Assembly (NCBI RefSeq): GCF_010686725.1 | Contig: NZ_JAAGWZ010000001.1 | Coordinates: forward strand, 496,001-560,000 | Origin: Galbitalea soli | GTDB lineage: Bacteria; Actinomycetota; Actinomycetes; Actinomycetales; Microbacteriaceae | Length of the DNA: 64,000 nt | Direction of reading: 5' to 3' | In this document: positions 33,329-41,867 of the stretch, piece by piece | How positions within the stretch are numbered: the first letter of the stretch is position 1 | How the letters are laid out: each line of letters opens with the position of its first letter | Position numbers and translations under genes: made by a program | The notes under the pieces: model-generated | The model's database searches: none | Told to the model about the DNA's origin: nothing | Seen by the model: the letters and a program-made list of their open reading frames with translations, nothing else

Positions 33329-34192
33329 TCACGGCGCGACGGCCGCGCGCATCGCGGCGAGCACCGTCGACTCACCCTCGAGCTCCCGATCGGGATCGCC
33401 GTTCACGAAGATGCGCAACTGCGCGAGGGCCTGATGAACGAGCATGTCGAGCCCGCGGATGACCGTGCCCCCCGCGTCGCGCCACGAGACCGCGAGCGCG
33501 CTCGGCCACGGCTCGTAGGCCACATCGAACAGCACGGCCGAGGCGCGGACCGCCCGCGAGAACGCGACCGGGAGGGGTACCCCGCCGGGGAGAGTGCTGA
33601 TCACGGCGTCGGGCACCGCGAGGACGCGGCTCTGCTCGGTCCAGTCCCGCACCGTGACCGCGACGCCGAGCTGCTCGCCGACCTGGATGAGGTCTTCGGC
33701 GCGTGCGGGGGTGCGCACCGAGACGACCGCGCGGGATGCACCGAGCCCCGCGACCGCGGCGAGAGCCGAGGCGGCCGTCGCGCCCCCACCGATGAGGTGA
33801 ACGGTGCCGAGCGAGGTGACCCCCGCATCCCGGAAGGCCTGGTCGATGCCGCGCACGTCGGTGTTGTAGCCACGCCGGGTGCGTTCCGCGCCGGTGCCCG
33901 CCAACAGCACCGTGTTCGCCCCGCCGGTGAGCCGTGCGATCGGATCCGCCCAGTCGAGGAGCGGGAGCACGTCTCGCTTCAAGGGCATGGTGAGAGACAA
34001 CCCCCGCCACTCCTCGCCGAGCGCGTCGAGAAAGGCCGGGAGCGCCGGTCCGACGAGATCGATCGCGTCGTAGCTCCAGTCGAGTCCGAGCACGCCGTAG
34101 GCGGCGCGGTGCAGGGCCGGTGACTTGGAGTGACCGATCGGTGAGCCGAGCACCGCGCAGCGCACGCGACCGGGGCGGGGTGTCGTCGTCAC
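33329..34192 (-). CDS. aroE: Shikimate dehydrogenase
   Basis: 287 residues. It reduces dehydroshikimate with NADPH. The shikimate site is [13 protein letters not shown], and the catalytic lysine is in LTMPLKRDV. The nucleotide-binding loop reads [14 protein letters not shown]. The GTG overlaps the mltG stop by 4 nt, and 22 nt separate it from aroC. Confidence 0.96.
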   Translation of the reverse strand: MTTTPRPGRVRCAVLGSPIGHSKSPALHRAAYGVLGLDWSYDAIDLVGPALPAFLDALGEEWRGLSLTMPLKRDVLPLLDWADPIARLTGGANTVLLAGTGAERTRRGYNTDVRGIDQAFRDAGVTSLGTVHLIGGGATAASALAAVAGLGASRAVVSVRTPARAEDLIQVGEQLGVAVTVRDWTEQSRVLAVPDAVISTLPGGVPLPVAFSRAVRASAVLFDVAYEPWPSALAVSWRDAGGTVIRGLDMLVHQALAQLRIFVNGDPDRELEGESTVLAAMRAAVAP

Positions 34193-35466
34193 TTGTCGTA
34201 GTTAGGGTGGGCGCGCAGCCACGCCTGCCACTGGAGCACGGCGGCGTTGTGCTGCGCGAGGGTGGTGGAGAAGACCGTCTGCCCGGTGTAGCCGTTGACC
34301 AGGACGAAGTACAACCAGGGACCGGCCGCCGGGTGCAGTGCGGCCGCGATGGCCGCGTCTCCGGGCGCCGCGATCGGTCCGATCGGCAGGCCGACGTGAA
34401 CGTAGGTGTTGTACTTGTTGGCCGCGTCCGCCCGCTGAGCGTCGGTCGTGCTGATCCTGCTGCTGCCGGCCCCGTAGCTCACCGTGGCATCGGACTGCAG
34501 CAGCATGCCCTTGTCGAGGCGGTTCTGGAAGACGCGCGCGACCTTGTAGAAGTCCTTGGTGCTGCCGCCCTCCTTCTGGATGATCGAGGCCAGCGTCAGC
34601 ACGTGCAGTCGGTTCGAGGCCGCGACTCCCGCGGCGTCGAGCGACTGGTTCATCCGGTCGACGAGCCGCTGCAGGATCTGCCGGGCCGAGAGGCCGGGAT
34701 CGAACTCGTAGGTCGCGGGGAACAGGAATCCCTCGAGGCTCGGCGCCGACTTCGGCACTCCCAGCGCGGTGTAGTTCTTCGCCGCCGCCTGGAAGTCGCT
34801 GAGCGGCACGCCCGTTCCGCTCGAGAGCCGAGCGAGCATCTGCTTCAGGGTGTAGCCCTCGGGGAGGACGACCTTCGAGATCACCCTGTTCTTCGGATCG
34901 GTGAGCACGGCGAGAGCCGCCTTCGCGCTCATCTGCTTCTGCAGCTTGTAGGTCCCCGGCTCGAAGGTCGCCGGGGTCTTCAACAACAGCTGGTAGAAGG
35001 CGTCGTAGCTCTTGGTGACGCCCGCCTTGTAGAGGCTCGTCGCGATGTCGCTGCCCACCTGACCGCTCACGATCGTGATCGAGGCGGGCTGGCCGTCGCC
35101 CGTGCCCGTGTAGTCGTTCGGACCACCCCAGCCCATCACCTTGATGATCTGCGTGGAGTACTGCGACCAGACGTAGCCGCCGCCCCCGGCGAGGAGGGCG
35201 AGCACGACGAGGACGGCGACGAGCGCGCCCCAGCGGCGCCGGCGGCGCGGCGGCGGGGGCGGGGAGCCGTTCATCCGCTCCCGTTCGGCCTCCTCGAAGC
35301 GCCGGCGATCGCGACGGGACAGGTGCTGCAGATCGGGTGCCGGTTCGAGTCGTCGGGCGGCGGCGGGTGCCTCGTGGCCGGGAGGAGTGGGCGACGTCGC
35401 TCCGGTGGGCGTGGTGCCCTGATCCGGGCCGAAGAGGTCTTCCCAGCTGGGCTCGTCAGGCAGCAC
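34189..35466 (-). CDS. mltG: Endolytic murein transglycosylase MltG
   Basis: 425 residues from the GTG at 35466 (LPDEPSWEDLFG), preceded by an AAGGG Shine-Dalgarno. A second GTG at 35502 would add 12 Arg-rich residues. It cleaves nascent glycan strands at the membrane and limits their length. A Pro/Arg-rich cytoplasmic region is followed by one span (about WGALVAVLVVLALLAG), a LysM-like part and the YceG domain, with the catalytic glutamate in LASIIQKEGGS. It lies between ruvX and aroE, the common actinobacterial order. Confidence 0.93.
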   Translation of the reverse strand: MLPDEPSWEDLFGPDQGTTPTGATSPTPPGHEAPAAARRLEPAPDLQHLSRRDRRRFEEAERERMNGSPPPPPRRRRRWGALVAVLVVLALLAGGGGYVWSQYSTQIIKVMGWGGPNDYTGTGDGQPASITIVSGQVGSDIATSLYKAGVTKSYDAFYQLLLKTPATFEPGTYKLQKQMSAKAALAVLTDPKNRVISKVVLPEGYTLKQMLARLSSGTGVPLSDFQAAAKNYTALGVPKSAPSLEGFLFPATYEFDPGLSARQILQRLVDRMNQSLDAAGVAASNRLHVLTLASIIQKEGGSTKDFYKVARVFQNRLDKGMLLQSDATVSYGAGSSRISTTDAQRADAANKYNTYVHVGLPIGPIAAPGDAAIAAALHPAAGPWLYFVLVNGYTGQTVFSTTLAQHNAAVLQWQAWLRAHPNYDK

Positions 35467-35514
35467 GTCGGCCCTTCGTAGTCGGGGAGAGTCGGGCCGC
35501 ACTGCGTCGTGCCG

Positions 35515-35988
35515 TCACGCTTCAGGACCCTCCGGATGATCGGTCTCGACGGCGACGCCCGGCGGGGTTCCCGCGGAGCGCTCGAGGTCGAGCGCGTGCT
35601 GCACGATTATAACGGCGGCGACCTGGTCGATCACCGAGCGCGACTGCTTGGACGAGCGGCCGGACGACCGCAGCGCCGCCTGAGCCGACACCGTCGTGAG
35701 GCGTTCATCGACGAGGCGCACGGGAACGGCGGCGCGGGCGGCGACCCGCGCCGCGAAGCCGGTCGCGTCGTCGGTCGACGCGGTGCGCGCCCCGGAGAGC
35801 GCGAGCGGCAGCCCGACGATGATCTCGATCGCCTCGAGTTCCGCCGCGATCGCCAGCACCCGGTCGACGTCGCCATCGCCGCGCCGAACCGTCTCGACCG
35901 GAGTCGCGAGCAGACCGTGAGCATCACTGCGTGCAACGCCGATGCGGACGGTACCGACATCGACGCCGATGCGGACTCCGGTTCGCAC
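35515..35988 (-). CDS. ruvX: Holliday junction resolvase-like protein RuvX (YqgF)
   Basis: 157 residues of the RNase H-like YqgF family, linked to 16S rRNA 5'-end processing in E. coli. The first acidic residue is in RIGVDVGTVRIGVARSD, followed by VGLPLALSG and VDERLTTVSA. The start is GTG, 5 nt after the alaS stop. The C-terminal 15 residues are Pro/Glu-rich. Confidence 0.93.
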   Translation of the reverse strand: MRTGVRIGVDVGTVRIGVARSDAHGLLATPVETVRRGDGDVDRVLAIAAELEAIEIIVGLPLALSGARTASTDDATGFAARVAARAAVPVRLVDERLTTVSAQAALRSSGRSSKQSRSVIDQVAAVIIVQHALDLERSAGTPPGVAVETDHPEGPEA

Positions 35989-35993
35989 GCCGG

Positions 35994-38648
35994 CTACGCC
36001 TGAACGCTCTGGCGGATCGCCTCGAGCGCGGCCGGAATGGCGGAGACGTCGGCGCCGCCGCCCTGGGCGAGGTCGTCCTTGCCGCCGCCGCCCCCGCCGA
36101 GAACTCCGGCGGCCAGGCGCGCGAGGGCGCCCGCCTTCTGACCTGCGGCACGTGCGGCGTCGTTCGTCGCGACGATGACGGCGGGCTTGCCGGCGACGGA
36201 CGCGGCGAGGGCGACCACGGCGGCGGCACTCCCGAGGCGCTCACGCACGCTCGTCGCGAGCGAGCGCAGGTCATCCGTCGAGGCCAGTTCGCCAAGGTGT
36301 TCGGCGACGAGCTGCACCGCGCCGAGCTGCACGGCGGAGGCTGCGATGGCAGGCACGCGCGCCGAACGCTCGCTCGCCTCGAAGGCGGCGATCCGCTTCT
36401 CGGCGGCCTTGAGGCTCGCGACGAGCTCGGAGACGCGTTCGGGCAGCTGTTCCCGCGGGGTCTTCAGCGAGGAGGTCAGGGTGGAGACGATCGCGCGCTC
36501 GGCCGCGAGATCCTTGAAGGCGTCGATGCCGACGAGCGACTCGATCCGCCGGTTGCTCGACCCGACCGACGACTCGCTGATGAGGTTGATGAGTCCGACC
36601 TCGGATGACCGACGCACGTGCGTGCCCGCGCAGAGTTCGCGCGACCACGGTCCGCCGATGTCGACGACGCGCACCTCGTTGCCGTACTTCTCGCCGAACA
36701 GGGCCATCGCGCCGAGCGCCTTCGCCTCCTCGAGCGGCAGGATTCGGGTCGTCACCTCGAGGTTGTCACGCACCGCGTTGTTGGCGATGTCCTCGATCTC
36801 ACTCCGGGTCGCGGGCGACAGCGGCTGGTTCCAGTTGAAGTCGAGCCGCATGTAGCCCGCCTTGTTGTAGGAGCCGGACTGGTGTGCCTCGGAGCCGAGG
36901 GTCTGGCGCAGTGCCGCGTGGATGAGGTGCGTCGCCGAGTGCGCCTGAGCGGCCGCGTGGCGCCAGACCGGGTCGACGATCGACGTCGCCGCATCGCCGA
37001 CCCCGACCTCGCCGGATCGCACCTGAACACGGTGGGAGATGAGGCCCTTGACCGGCTTCTGCACGTCGAGCACCTCGAGATCGAACCCGGCGCCCACGAT
37101 CGCGCCCGCGTCGGCCTCCTGCCCGCCCGACTCCGCGTAGAGAGCCGTCTCGGCCAGGATCACCTCCGCGATGTCGCCGACGACGGCGCGGTCGACCGAC
37201 TCGCCCCCGACGATGATGCCCAGGATGGTGCTCTCGGTCGTGAGCAGCTCGTAGCCGGTGAACACCGTCTCACCGAGCGCGCGGAAGTCGCTGTAGACCG
37301 AGAGATCGGCGAGGGCGGTCTTCTTCGCCTTCGCATCGGCCTTCGCCTTGGAGCGCTGCTCGGCCATGAGCGCATCGAACGCCGCGCGGTCGACCGACAG
37401 GCCGGCCTCCTCAGCGACCTCGAGCGTGAGGTCGATCGGGAACCCGAAAGTGTCGTGCAACAGGAACGCCGTGTCGCCGGGCAGCTGAGTGGCGCCCTGC
37501 TTCGCGGTCTTGTCGACGGCGAGGTCGAGGATGCTCGTCCCCGCCGCGAGCGTGCGCAGGAAGGTCTCCTCCTCCCCCAGTGCGAGCCGTGAGATGCGGT
37601 CCCAGTTCTGCTCCACCTCCGGGTAGGCGGACTTCATCGCGTCTCGCGAGGCGGGGAACAGCTCCGCGAACGTCGGCTCCTCAACTCCGAGCAGTCGCAT
37701 CGCCCGAACCGAGCGCCGCAGCAGCCGGCGCAGGATGTAACCGCGACCCTCGTTGCTCGGGCTCACGCCGTCCGACATGAGCATGAGCGAGGAGCGCACG
37801 TGGTCGGCGATGACGCGCATGCGCACGTCGTCGTCGTGCACGGCACCGTAGCGGCGCCCGGAGAGCTCGGCCGCGCGGTCGAGGACGGGCCGCACCTGGT
37901 CGATCTCGTACATGTTCTCGACCCCCTGGGTGAGGAACGCGACGCGCTCCATGCCCATGCCGGTGTCGATGTTCTTCTTCGGCAGCTCGCCGAGGATCTC
38001 GAAGTCCTTGCCGGAGCCCTCGCCGCGGAGGTACTGCATGAACACGAGGTTCCAGATCTCCACGTAGCGGTCGTCGTCGGTGGCCGGTCCCCCGTCACGA
38101 CCGTAGGCGGGTCCGCGGTCGAAGAAGATCTCGCTGCAGGGACCGGCGGGGCCGGGCTGACCGGTCGACCAGTAGTTCGTGTCCTTGTCGAGACGCTGGA
38201 TGCGCTCGTCGGGCAGACCGGCCGTCTTCTTCCAGAAGCCGATCGCCTCGTCGTCGTCCTTGTAGACGGTCACCCAGAGGTCGTGCGGCTCGAAGCCGAG
38301 TCCACCATCGGACTGCGACGTGGTGAGCAGCTCCCAGGCGTACTCGATCGCCTGCTCTTTGAAGTAGTCCCCGAAGGAGAAGTTGCCATTCATCTGGAAG
38401 AAGGTGCCGTGCCGCGGCGTCTTGCCCACCTCCTCGATGTCGAGGGTGCGGATGCACTTCTGCACGCTCGTCGCGCGCGGGAACGGCGGCGGCACGAGGC
38501 CGGTCAGGTACGGCACGAAGGGGACCATGCCGGCGACGGTGAACAGCAGCGTCGGGTCGTCGCTCACGAGCGAGGCGGAGGGCACCACGGTGTGGCCCCG
38601 CTCGCCGAAGAAGGTGAGCCAGCGGTTCTGAATGTCTGCGGTCTGCAT
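35994..38648 (-). CDS. alaS: Alanyl-tRNA synthetase
   Basis: 884 residues, full length. The class II catalytic domain starts near the N-terminus (FLTFFGERGHTVVPSASL-like). The editing domain carries the HxxxH zinc site in AHSATHLIH and the matching ELCAGTHVRRSSEVG. A glycine-rich C-Ala domain closes the protein (LGGGGGGKDDLAQGGG). It charges tRNA-Ala and clears Ser/Gly mischarging. It is 54 nt downstream of a small membrane protein gene. No T-box is visible. Confidence 0.98.
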   Translation of the reverse strand: MQTADIQNRWLTFFGERGHTVVPSASLVSDDPTLLFTVAGMVPFVPYLTGLVPPPFPRATSVQKCIRTLDIEEVGKTPRHGTFFQMNGNFSFGDYFKEQAIEYAWELLTTSQSDGGLGFEPHDLWVTVYKDDDEAIGFWKKTAGLPDERIQRLDKDTNYWSTGQPGPAGPCSEIFFDRGPAYGRDGGPATDDDRYVEIWNLVFMQYLRGEGSGKDFEILGELPKKNIDTGMGMERVAFLTQGVENMYEIDQVRPVLDRAAELSGRRYGAVHDDDVRMRVIADHVRSSLMLMSDGVSPSNEGRGYILRRLLRRSVRAMRLLGVEEPTFAELFPASRDAMKSAYPEVEQNWDRISRLALGEEETFLRTLAAGTSILDLAVDKTAKQGATQLPGDTAFLLHDTFGFPIDLTLEVAEEAGLSVDRAAFDALMAEQRSKAKADAKAKKTALADLSVYSDFRALGETVFTGYELLTTESTILGIIVGGESVDRAVVGDIAEVILAETALYAESGGQEADAGAIVGAGFDLEVLDVQKPVKGLISHRVQVRSGEVGVGDAATSIVDPVWRHAAAQAHSATHLIHAALRQTLGSEAHQSGSYNKAGYMRLDFNWNQPLSPATRSEIEDIANNAVRDNLEVTTRILPLEEAKALGAMALFGEKYGNEVRVVDIGGPWSRELCAGTHVRRSSEVGLINLISESSVGSSNRRIESLVGIDAFKDLAAERAIVSTLTSSLKTPREQLPERVSELVASLKAAEKRIAAFEASERSARVPAIAASAVQLGAVQLVAEHLGELASTDDLRSLATSVRERLGSAAAVVALAASVAGKPAVIVATNDAARAAGQKAGALARLAAGVLGGGGGGKDDLAQGGGADVSAIPAALEAIRQSVQA

Positions 38649-38702
38649 GGGGTCCTGTGGTCTGAGGGCAGGGTGCTGCCCCGCGGTGATGAAGGGAGAG
38701 GT

Positions 38703-38930
38703 CTACTTCGCGCGCTTGGCGAGGTCGGCGATGGCGCTCTCGGCCTCGGCGACCGCACCGCGCAGCTCCGCCTCCCGAGACTTGTAGCCGTCGAGAAGGG
38801 CCGCACCGAACTGACGCGCCTTGCTGTCCACACCCTCGAAGAATCGTGAGCCCTCGGGCGTCTTCGCGACCTGATGGGCGATGGCGAATCCGGCTCCGAT
38901 GCCGATGACGAACCACAGGAACTTCTTCAT
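38703..38930 (-). CDS. Small membrane-anchored protein between rpsD and alaS
   Basis: 75 residues. One N-terminal hydrophobic segment (KKFLWFVIGIGAGFAIAHQVA, about residues 2-21) is followed by an amphipathic, charged helix likely to form a short coiled coil (residues 45-74). A good GAGGAGA Shine-Dalgarno precedes the ATG. Proteins of this shape are common between rpsD and alaS in actinobacteria, but no function is known. Confidence 0.8.
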   Translation of the reverse strand: MKKFLWFVIGIGAGFAIAHQVAKTPEGSRFFEGVDSKARQFGAALLDGYKSREAELRGAVAEAESAIADLAKRAK

Positions 38931-39072
38931 GAGGCGTCTCCTCTTCGATCGTGGGTGGATGCCCTCAAGCTTAGTTGGGCACGCCTGCGGCTCGCGCGGC
39001 GGGGCGTGGGCCGTCGGCGGCGTGCAGCCGGCCCGCGAGCGCCTCGCGCCCGGTCATCCGGCCCTTAACGCA

Positions 39073-39108
39073 GGGAATGCGGGCCGACCGAAGTCGACCC
39101 GCATTCCC
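39073..39108 (-). terminator. Strong hairpin after rpsD, likely terminator
   Basis: A long inverted repeat starts 12 nt after the rpsD stop: GGGAATGCGGG pairs with CCCGCATTCCC around the GTCGA/TCGGC centre and a CTTCGG-type turn. There is no U-run on the minus strand after the stem, which is frequent among high-GC actinobacterial terminators. The 190 nt rpsD to small-membrane-protein gap has no other feature beyond this hairpin. Confidence 0.6.
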
Positions 39109-39119
39109 TTGAGGTGCGA

Positions 39120-39749
39120 CTAGCGCGCCGCGTAGTACTCGACGACGAGCTGCACTTCACAGGTCACGGGGACCTCGGCACGCTTCGGACGGCGCACGAG
39201 GCGGGCCTGGAGCTTGTCGAGCTCGACCTCGAGGTAGGCCGGCGTCTTGGGGAGCACGTCGACGTGACCGCCGGCGGCGGCGACCTGGAACGGCTCGGTG
39301 CCCTCGCTGCGCGCCTTGACGTGGATGAGCTGGCCCGGCTTCACGCGGAAGGAGGGGCGGTCGACGGTCTGGCCGTCGACGAGGATGTGACGGTGCACGA
39401 CCATCTGACGCGCCTGCGCCGTGGTGCGGGCGAAGCCGGCACGGAGCACGAGGGCATCGAGACGCATCTCGAGCAGCTCGACCAGGTTCTCACCGGTCAG
39501 GCCCGCGGCGCGACGCGCCTCCTGGAACGCGATCTTCAGCTGCGCCTCGCGGATGCCGTACTGGGCGCGGAGACGCTGCTTCTCGCGCAGACGGACGGCG
39601 TAGTCGCTGTCGGCCTTGCGCTTGGTGCGCCCGTGCTCGCCGGGAGCGTAGGGGCGCTTCTCGAGGTACTTGACCGCCTTCGGCGTGAGGGCGATGCCCA
39701 GCGCACGGGAGAGGCGGGTCTTGCTGCGGGTGCGTGACTTGGTAGACAC
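39120..39749 (-). CDS. rpsD: 30S ribosomal protein S4
   Basis: 209 residues, GTG start. S4 nucleates 30S assembly on 16S rRNA helices H16-H18. This is the zinc-free form (no Cys cluster in the N-terminal arm). The S4 RNA-binding domain is MRLDALVLRAGFARTTAQARQ with VDGQTVDRPSF. It stands alone, away from rpsM-rpsK-rpoA, as in several Actinomycetota. It has a leader of about 210 nt that may be regulatory. Confidence 0.97.
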   Translation of the reverse strand: MSTKSRTRSKTRLSRALGIALTPKAVKYLEKRPYAPGEHGRTKRKADSDYAVRLREKQRLRAQYGIREAQLKIAFQEARRAAGLTGENLVELLEMRLDALVLRAGFARTTAQARQMVVHRHILVDGQTVDRPSFRVKPGQLIHVKARSEGTEPFQVAAAGGHVDVLPKTPAYLEVELDKLQARLVRRPKRAEVPVTCEVQLVVEYYAAR

Positions 39750-39994
39750 TTCAGGCCCTGTCTTTCTGGATTCGTGTCTTTCGACGTGTGGAGTGTGAAC
39801 CCGGGCGACACGCTGCGCCGCGCGGGCACGAGGTCAACGGCCACGCGGAGGTCGTCCGGTGAAAGTGGAGGGATTCGCCGCGGAACCCGGTCGGCTAAAG
39901 ACCCGTGGTTCCTTCTTCTCGTCCGGGGCAGCAGCCATGCGCGATGGACGAGCGTTAGGCAGCGACAAGACTAGCACGCGCCCGGACCGGCCCG
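39750..39994 (-). promoter_or_regulatory. rpsD leader with inverted repeat and candidate -10
   Basis: TAGTCT (39974-39969, minus) could be a -10, giving a leader of about 210 nt. Within it, GGAACC at 39882-39887 pairs with GGTTCC at 39907-39912, with an inner GGTC/GACC helix and a GGCTAAA loop. S4 is known in other bacteria to repress translation from its own leader, so this hairpin is a candidate autogenous site. No gene is seen in this stretch. Confidence 0.35.
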
Positions 39995-41377
39995 CTATTT
40001 GCCGCGGATGATCTTCCGCAGCTTCTCCCAGCGGGCGCGCACATCCCGCTCGTTGCCGTGCTCGGTGGGCTGGTAGTACGACACGCCGCGGAGCTCGTCC
40101 GGCAGGTACTGCTGTTCGACCACGCCCAGCTCGGAGTCGTGCGAGTACCGGTAGCCCTTGCCGTGGCCGAGTCGCTTCGCCCCCGGGTAGTGCGCGTCAC
40201 GCAGGTGGGTGGGGACGCGCCCGATCCGCCCGGCGCGCACATCGGCGATCGCCGCGTCCAGTGCCAGGTACGACGCGTTCGACTTCGGGGCGGTCGCGAG
40301 GTACACCACGGCCTCCGCGAGCGGGATCCGGCCCTCGGGCATGCCCACGTACTGCACGGCGTCCGCCGCGGCGACCGCGATCAGGAGCGCTTGCGGGTCG
40401 GCCATTCCGATGTCTTCGGCGGCGCTGATCATGACGCGCCGCGAGATGAAACGCGGGTCTTCGCCCGCTTCGATCATCCGTGCGAGGTAGTGCAGGGCCG
40501 CGTCGACGTCCGATCCACGCACCGACTTGATGAACGCGCTGATGACGTCGTAGTGCTCATCGCCCTGCCGGTCGTAGCGGAGGAGTGCCCGATCGACGGC
40601 GGTCGCCACGATGTCGTCGGTGATGAGCGGGCGCCGATCCTCTTCATCCTGCTCGTCGTCCGCGGGCTGTGAGGCGTCGCCGGAGGTCACGGGCGCGGCG
40701 GTGGCCGACGCGGAGAGCGCCGCCGCTTCGAGCGCGGTGAGGGCGCGCCGCGCATCCCCCGACGACAGGCGGATGAGCGCGGACCGCGCCTCGTCACTGA
40801 GGCGCACTCGACCCCCGAGTCCCCGCGGATCGCTCACCGCCCGATCGATGACGACACCGAGGTCGTCGTCGCTCAGCTGCTCGAGCGTCAGGAGCAGCGA
40901 CCGGGAGAGAAGCGGTGAGATGACCGAGAACGACGGATTCTCGGTGGTGGCCGCGATGAGGATCACCCAGCCGTTCTCGACCCCCGGCAACAGCGCATCC
41001 TGCTGGGCCTTCGAGAAGCGATGGATCTCGTCGAGGAACAGCACGGTCGTCGTTCCGTACAGGTCGCGGTTGGAGAGCGCCTGCTCCATGACCTGCCGCA
41101 CGTCGCGCACGCCCGCGTTGACGGCGGAGAGCTCGACGAAGTTGCGGCCGGAACTGTGGGCGATCGCCTGAGCCAGAGTCGTCTTGCCGGTACCGGGCGG
41201 ACCCCACAGGATGACCGATACCGAGGCCTGCTCCCCCGAGGCATCGCTCGCGAGACTGACCAGTGGCGAACCGGGGCCGAGGAGATGCCGCTGCCCCGCG
41301 ACCTCGTCGAGGCTCGTCGGCCTCATCCGCACCGCGAGCGGCGCCTGTCCGCCGCGCAGTCCTTGGCGGGTGTCCAT
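39995..41377 (-). CDS. rarA: Replication-associated recombination protein A (RarA/MgsA ATPase)
   Basis: 460 residues from the ATG at 41377. An upstream open frame to 41545 lies in the divergent promoter region and is rejected. AAA+ core: Walker [12 protein letters not shown], Walker [11 protein letters not shown], sensor region AATTENPSF. The clamp-loader-like C-terminal tetramerisation domain covers the last 200 residues, with the family motif GKGYRYSHD. It acts at stalled replication forks. A Gln/Asp/Glu-rich insert (DDEQDEEDR) sits near residue 240. Confidence 0.96.
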   Translation of the reverse strand: MDTRQGLRGGQAPLAVRMRPTSLDEVAGQRHLLGPGSPLVSLASDASGEQASVSVILWGPPGTGKTTLAQAIAHSSGRNFVELSAVNAGVRDVRQVMEQALSNRDLYGTTTVLFLDEIHRFSKAQQDALLPGVENGWVILIAATTENPSFSVISPLLSRSLLLTLEQLSDDDLGVVIDRAVSDPRGLGGRVRLSDEARSALIRLSSGDARRALTALEAAALSASATAAPVTSGDASQPADDEQDEEDRRPLITDDIVATAVDRALLRYDRQGDEHYDVISAFIKSVRGSDVDAALHYLARMIEAGEDPRFISRRVMISAAEDIGMADPQALLIAVAAADAVQYVGMPEGRIPLAEAVVYLATAPKSNASYLALDAAIADVRAGRIGRVPTHLRDAHYPGAKRLGHGKGYRYSHDSELGVVEQQYLPDELRGVSYYQPTEHGNERDVRARWEKLRKIIRGK

Positions 41378-41435
41378 AGCCGCAATGCTAACCGGGGGCG
41401 CCGACAGCGTGCTGCGGGCGGCGTGGTGGGACGGT

Positions 41436-41465
41436 TTGGATCGCCCTCCGCGCGCCCCGTAAAGT
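41436..41465 (+). promoter_or_regulatory. Candidate plus-strand promoter
   Basis: TTGGAT (41436-41441), an 18 nt spacer and TAAAGT (41460-41465) lie 38 nt before the GTG of the small membrane protein. It would start the plus-strand block in the divergent gap with rarA. Confidence 0.4.
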
Positions 41466-41502
41466 TCAGGGGGGCATCCCCGCGACACACACCGGAGGAC
41501 AC

Positions 41503-41757
41503 GTGGCACCGAGCAAGAACCAGGAGCGCGAAGCGCGCGAGGCACGCGAGCGCCTGCGCAAGTACAACGCGCGCCAGGGCGTTCACGCGCACCAGGTGGC
41601 TCGTCGGCGACGGGACAACATTCTGGGCCTTGCTGGCCTGCTCGTGGTCGCCGCCCTCGCTACCGGTACCCAGCTGTACTACTTCACGGCCGGCCCTGGC
41701 ATGCCGAAGCCGGCGCCATCCTCCTCCCCCTCGCCCACCGCGACGCCGACCCCGTAG
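41503..41757 (+). CDS. Small membrane protein, cyclophilin-PpiB-like N-terminus
   Basis: 84 residues, GTG start with GGAGGA Shine-Dalgarno. A charged N-terminal part (residues 3-40, many Arg/Glu, the [11 protein letters not shown] style) precedes one membrane span (residues 41-61, [20 protein letters not shown]) and a Pro/Ser/Thr tail that ends the protein. The layout resembles the N-terminal anchor of actinobacterial membrane-bound cyclophilins found near relA, but no isomerase domain follows before the stop. It may be an independent short protein or a shortened relative. The function is unknown. Confidence 0.7.
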   Translation: MAPSKNQEREAREARERLRKYNARQGVHAHQVARRRRDNILGLAGLLVVAALATGTQLYYFTAGPGMPKPAPSSSPSPTATPTP

Positions 41758-41823
41758 AACTCTCGACCTCCACGGCGCGTGCAATAGGCTGGATGCCGGT
41801 CGGAGAGTGTCGGCCATCTCGCG

Positions 41824-41837
41824 GGCCGGTACCGGCC
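41824..41837 (+). repeat. 14-bp perfect palindrome in the DUF349 gene leader
   Basis: GGCCGGTACCGGCC, 30 nt before the DUF349 start and downstream of an AT-richer CAATAGGCT stretch that may be a -10. It could be an operator or an mRNA hairpin. Palindromes of this GC content can also arise by chance. Confidence 0.35.
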
Positions 41838-41867
41838 TCCCGCACATCACAGGCAAGGTGAAGCAAC

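Noticed and set aside
38649-38702. T-box leader before alaS
   Set aside because: The gap is 54 nt and lacks the T-box antiterminator sequence.
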